From NCBI RefSeq assembly GCF_900168055.1, contig NZ_FUYS01000002.1:248888-312887 (forward strand): a DNA stretch of 64,000 nucleotides, written 5' to 3'. The notes beneath the pieces were generated by a model. That model was not told where the DNA came from. It made no database searches and was given only the letters and a program-made list of their open reading frames with translations. The translations under genes were made by a program, and so were the position numbers. Below, one piece after another: positions 61,517-64,000 of this stretch. The stretch is from Parapedobacter luteus (GTDB lineage: Bacteria; Bacteroidota; Bacteroidia; Sphingobacteriales; Sphingobacteriaceae). The first letter of the stretch is position 1; every line of letters starts with the position of its first letter.

Positions 61517-62284
61517 ATGGAGAAAAACACAAGTAAAATAGCGTTGGTTACTGGCGGTAGCCGGGGCTTAGGCAAAAACATGGCTTTGAAACTGGCTGCA
61601 AAGGGCATTGATGTGGTGCTGACGTACAATCGCAATCAGATCGAGGCTGAAAAGGTCGTGGCGGCGGTTGAGGCAGCCGGGCAACGGGCTGTTGCCCTTC
61701 AATTGGATACAGCCGACACAAAAGGGTTTGATGCGTTCATAATGCGGCTCGGTAACGTATTACAGGAGGTATTCGGCACAGCACGTTTTGATTTCTTGAT
61801 CAATAATGCCGGTACGGCATTGCATGCCGATTTTGCTGAAACCACCGAGGAACAGCTCGACACCATTGTGAATATCCATTTTAAGGGTGTGTTTCTTTTG
61901 ACGCAAAAGGCGCTGCCTTACCTGGAGGACGGTGGGCGGATTATCAACATTTCATCCGGCCTTGCCCGCTTTTCGTTCAACGGTTCGTCCGCCTACGGTG
62001 CCATGAAAGGGGCCGTCGAAGTACTGACACGTTACTTGGCCAAAGAGTTGGGGCCTCGTGGCATTGCGGCCAATGTTGTGGCGCCTGGAGCTATTGAAAC
62101 GGACTTCAGCGGTGGCTTGGTGCGTGACAATAAGGAGATAAATGCACATATCGCCGGCCTGACGGCATTAGGTCGTGTCGGCCTGCCCGATGATATCGGC
62201 GGCGTGGTAGCATTCCTTTGTTCGGATGAAGCCCGATGGATCAACGGACAGCGTATTGAGGTGTCCGGCGGAATTTTTCTTTAA
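61517..62284 (+). CDS. Short-chain dehydrogenase/reductase (FabG-like)
   Basis: The 255-residue enzyme has the TGGSRGLG NAD(P)-binding motif (about residue 13), NNAGTA, the active-site Ser in NISSGLARF and the catalytic YGAMK (Tyr, Lys), then the NVVAPGAIETDF and IEVSGGIFL ends. The frame and length match FabG/3-oxoacyl-reductase-like SDRs that act on small ketones. The ATG at 61517 gives the normal start; an in-frame ATG at 61433 is rejected because it would add 28 unmatched residues. It is probably controlled by the AraC regulator before it. Confidence 0.93.
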   Translation: MEKNTSKIALVTGGSRGLGKNMALKLAAKGIDVVLTYNRNQIEAEKVVAAVEAAGQRAVALQLDTADTKGFDAFIMRLGNVLQEVFGTARFDFLINNAGTALHADFAETTEEQLDTIVNIHFKGVFLLTQKALPYLEDGGRIINISSGLARFSFNGSSAYGAMKGAVEVLTRYLAKELGPRGIAANVVAPGAIETDFSGGLVRDNKEINAHIAGLTALGRVGLPDDIGGVVAFLCSDEARWINGQRIEVSGGIFL

Positions 62285-62348
62285 TAGGCCGCTGATCGTT
62301 TATCGGCAAACGTAGGCCGCCTTGCATAGGTTATTCAATATTTTGTCG

Positions 62349-62356
62349 TATCTTTG
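62349..62356 (+). promoter_or_regulatory. Minus-7 element of the thi operon
   Basis: TATCTTTG fits TAnnTTTG and lies just before the TPP riboswitch; transcription would begin near 62362, at the first riboswitch stem. A TTG at 62322-62324 is 24 bases away, a little beyond the usual spacing. Confidence 0.6.
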
Positions 62357-62358
62357 AC

Positions 62359-62444
62359 GTTGGCTTTAGGGGTATTCTGAAGAAGAATTGAGAAAGACCC
62401 TTTGAACCTGATCCGGCTTATACCGGCGTAGGGAAAAGTTCAAC
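62359..62444 (+). ncRNA. TPP (THI-box) riboswitch
   Basis: The conserved core is complete: GGGGT at the start, TTGAGAAAGACCC, then CCTTTGAACCTGATC and the TACCGGCGTAGGGAA end. A closing helix can form between GTTGGCTTT and AAAGTTCAAC. It binds thiamine pyrophosphate and lowers expression of the following genes when thiamine is plentiful. The ATG of thiM is 85 bases downstream; the expression platform in between was not resolved. Confidence 0.95.
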
Positions 62445-62529
62445 CGTCACTTTTAGCGTGGCCACTTTGCGCTTCTCGATCCTTCCAAGGAAACCCACTT
62501 TAGCCATTGAAATTTTAAACGTTTGGAGC

Positions 62530-63330
62530 ATGGAGAAGCGACTTTGGGATCACGTGCAACGGGTGCGCCAGCAATCACCTCTGGTGCAAAACATCACCAA
62601 TTTTGTAGTTATGAACAATACGGCAAATGCCCTGCTGGCTGTAGGTGCGTCGCCCATTATGGCACATGCTGACGGAGAGCTGACCGATATGGTTGGTGTT
62701 TGCCAATCGTTGGTGATTAACATCGGTACACTGGATAACCAATGGCTTGAGTCGATGCTGCAGGCATCTGCCACAGCACATCGTTCTGGTAAACCTTGGA
62801 TATTGGATCCAGTAGGAGCGGGAGCTACGCGGTACCGCGACAATGCGGTCAGCCGGTTGCTGGCCCTGCGGCCAACGGTGGTGCGGGGCAATGCTTCTGA
62901 AATTTTAGCGCTTGCCAAGGCCAATAGCGGCGCTACAAAAGGTGTAGACAGCAGGGCGACAAGCGGTGAGGCGCTGGATGCCGCACGGTATATTCAACAG
63001 CGGTATGGCAGTGTCGTTTGCATCTCCGGAGAGATGGACATTGTGGTGGGAGAAGGCCCGTTGGTTTATATCCGCAATGGCGATCCGCTGATGACGAAGG
63101 TGACCGGCCTGGGCTGCTCGGCGACAGCTATCATCGGTGCTTTTATCGCGGTTTCTTCCGATACCGTGGAGGCGGTGAGCGCCGCCATGGGCCTATTGGG
63201 GGTCTGCGGTGAGCTGGCGGTCGCCGTAAGCGCCGGGCCGGGTAGTTTGCAGGTCAACCTGCTGGACAAGCTGTATAATATCACGGAAGAAGAATTTGTC
63301 ACCCGGGTCCGGATTTCCCATGAAGCTTGA
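62530..63330 (+). CDS. thiM: Hydroxyethylthiazole kinase
   Basis: This 266-residue enzyme phosphorylates 4-methyl-5-hydroxyethylthiazole with ATP in thiamine salvage. Family features are QSPLVQNITNFVVMNNTANALLAVG-like start (key words NITNFVVMN), LDPVGAGATRYR and the GLGCSATAIIGAF segment with the active-site cysteine. ATG at 62530 is preferred to the GTG at 62458 because it follows the riboswitch and gives normal length. It overlaps the next gene (thiE) by 11 bases. Confidence 0.96.
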   Translation: MEKRLWDHVQRVRQQSPLVQNITNFVVMNNTANALLAVGASPIMAHADGELTDMVGVCQSLVINIGTLDNQWLESMLQASATAHRSGKPWILDPVGAGATRYRDNAVSRLLALRPTVVRGNASEILALAKANSGATKGVDSRATSGEALDAARYIQQRYGSVVCISGEMDIVVGEGPLVYIRNGDPLMTKVTGLGCSATAIIGAFIAVSSDTVEAVSAAMGLLGVCGELAVAVSAGPGSLQVNLLDKLYNITEEEFVTRVRISHEA

Positions 63331-63967
63331 TCGCCCATTCCCTTACCGCCTATATCTGGTGATGTCGGAGGCTGACTGCCATGGCCGGGATCCACTGTGG
63401 GTGGCTGAAGAAGCCATCCTCGGCGGTGTGGATATCATCCAACTGCGCGAGAAGGGAGCAGCGGTTGAAGTATTTTTAAAAAAAGCAGCGCAATTGAAGA
63501 CCGTGACCGATCGGTATGATGTGCCTTTAATCATCAACGACGACCTGAAGGTAGCCATACGGGTCGGGGCTTTCGGTATGCATGTCGGTCAGCAGGATCT
63601 TCCCCCAAGCGGCGTCCGCGAAGCATGGTCCGATTGTCGGTTGCTGGGCTATTCCATTGAACGGCTGGAGCAGTTGCAAAGTGCCGAGGCAGCCTTGGCT
63701 GATTATTTGGGTGTCAGCCCGATCTTCCGCACTGCTACAAAGACCGACACAGTGTCGGAGTGGGGGATCGCCGGCATCCGGCAGCTTCGAGGGCTTACGG
63801 ACAAGCCCTTGGTTGCCATCGGCAGGATGAACCGGGGGAACGTGGCTGCGGTAATCCAAGCGGGTGCTGATTGTGTCGCGGTGGTGTCAGCCATCTGCGC
63901 TGCCGACGATCCGCGCGCCGCTGCCGCTGACTTGAAAGCACTCATCAATAATGCAATAGCTATATGA
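63320..63967 (+). CDS. thiE: Thiamine phosphate synthase
   Basis: The 215-residue TIM-barrel enzyme joins thiazole phosphate and hydroxymethylpyrimidine diphosphate. Visible motifs are DIIQLREKG, LIINDDLKVAIRVGAFGMHVGQQDLP (key words INDDLKVA, GMHVGQQD) and GVSPIFRTATKTD near residue 130. The ATG at 63320 overlaps the thiM stop, and its own TGA overlaps the ATG of thiD (ATGA), so the three genes are translated together under TPP riboswitch control. Confidence 0.96.
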   Translation: MKLDRPFPYRLYLVMSEADCHGRDPLWVAEEAILGGVDIIQLREKGAAVEVFLKKAAQLKTVTDRYDVPLIINDDLKVAIRVGAFGMHVGQQDLPPSGVREAWSDCRLLGYSIERLEQLQSAEAALADYLGVSPIFRTATKTDTVSEWGIAGIRQLRGLTDKPLVAIGRMNRGNVAAVIQAGADCVAVVSAICAADDPRAAAADLKALINNAIAI

Positions 63968-64000
63968 ACACAAAAACGTACCGGTATCCGTCGGTGCTGA
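63964..64000 (+). CDS. thiD: Hydroxymethylpyrimidine/phosphomethylpyrimidine kinase, first 12 codons
   Basis: The frame starts at ATG 63964, overlapping the thiE stop by 4 bases, and reads MNTKTYRYPSVL to the window end. The YRYPSVL start is typical of Bacteroidota ThiD, which adds both phosphates to hydroxymethylpyrimidine. Only 12 codons are visible, so the call rests largely on position after thiM and thiE. Confidence 0.75.
   Translation, partial: MNTKTYRYPSVL

Noticed and set aside
1-64000. CRISPR array, prophage, insertion sequence or rRNA operon
   Set aside because: No spaced repeats, phage structural genes, transposase frames or rRNA sequence were seen on reading both strands.

Overview
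The window is chromosomal DNA from a member of the Bacteroidota, most likely a Sphingobacteriaceae-type organism (Pedobacter, Parapedobacter or Olivibacter relatives). Three things support this: two complete SusC/SusD-type outer-membrane uptake pairs, an STN-domain SusC next to a FecR anti-sigma factor, and promoters of the Bacteroidota type (TTG, about 20 bases, then TAnnTTTG) in front of several genes. Gene density is high, with only two gaps of about 300 bases or more. I saw no insertion sequence, prophage, CRISPR array or rRNA operon. Genus assignment is inference.

Layout. 1-10.6 kb (minus strand): a FecR-controlled SusC/SusD uptake locus with a small lipoprotein and an M14 zinc carboxypeptidase (cut by the window edge), preceded by an AraC-type regulator. 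10.7-15.3 kb (plus): a second SusC/SusD pair that reads away from that regulator and ends in a clear terminator. 15.4-30.1 kb: mainly housekeeping genes: MATE efflux, 2-oxoacid dehydrogenase E2, CinA, LptD-like protein, N-acetylmuramoyl-L-alanine amidase, MlaD-like protein, tRNA-Leu(TAG), trigger factor, an NlpE-META lipoprotein, a P-type Ca-type ATPase and endonuclease V. 30.1-33.9 kb (minus): an operon of a secreted MRJP/Yellow-like protein, a cupin and two aldo/keto reductases. 34-43.2 kb: SBF transporter, aldose epimerase, Nudix, HAD, two MFS transporters, an SRPBCC protein, a LOG-ABC exporter operon and an HU-like protein. 43.7-53.2 kb: M13 metallopeptidase, small membrane and lipoprotein genes, GH5, Tag glycosylase, AraC/flavin reductase divergent pair, azoreductase, and an exo/endonuclease-phosphatase family protein. 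53.4-56.8 kb: a translationally coupled glycosyltransferase, flippase-like membrane protein, glycosyltransferase operon. 56.9-62.3 kb: a redox group (2-hydroxyacid dehydrogenase, TetR plus SDR sharing an identical operator, aldo/keto reductase, AraC plus SDR). 62.36-64 kb: a TPP riboswitch followed by thiM-thiE-thiD (thiD cut by the window end).

The strongest non-routine observations are regulatory. There is a FecR/STN-SusC system with no ECF sigma gene beside it. A duplicated 22-bp element carries a TetR-like operator in front of both tetR and its SDR neighbour. A nested array of ACTATA/TATAGT half-sites lies upstream of the azoreductase gene. A 12-bp direct repeat sits between araC and a flavin reductase. 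I did not find a convincing wholly new system. The best candidates for unexplored biology are the SusCD-peptidase locus, the MRJP/cupin/AKR operon and the GT-flippase-GT operon.
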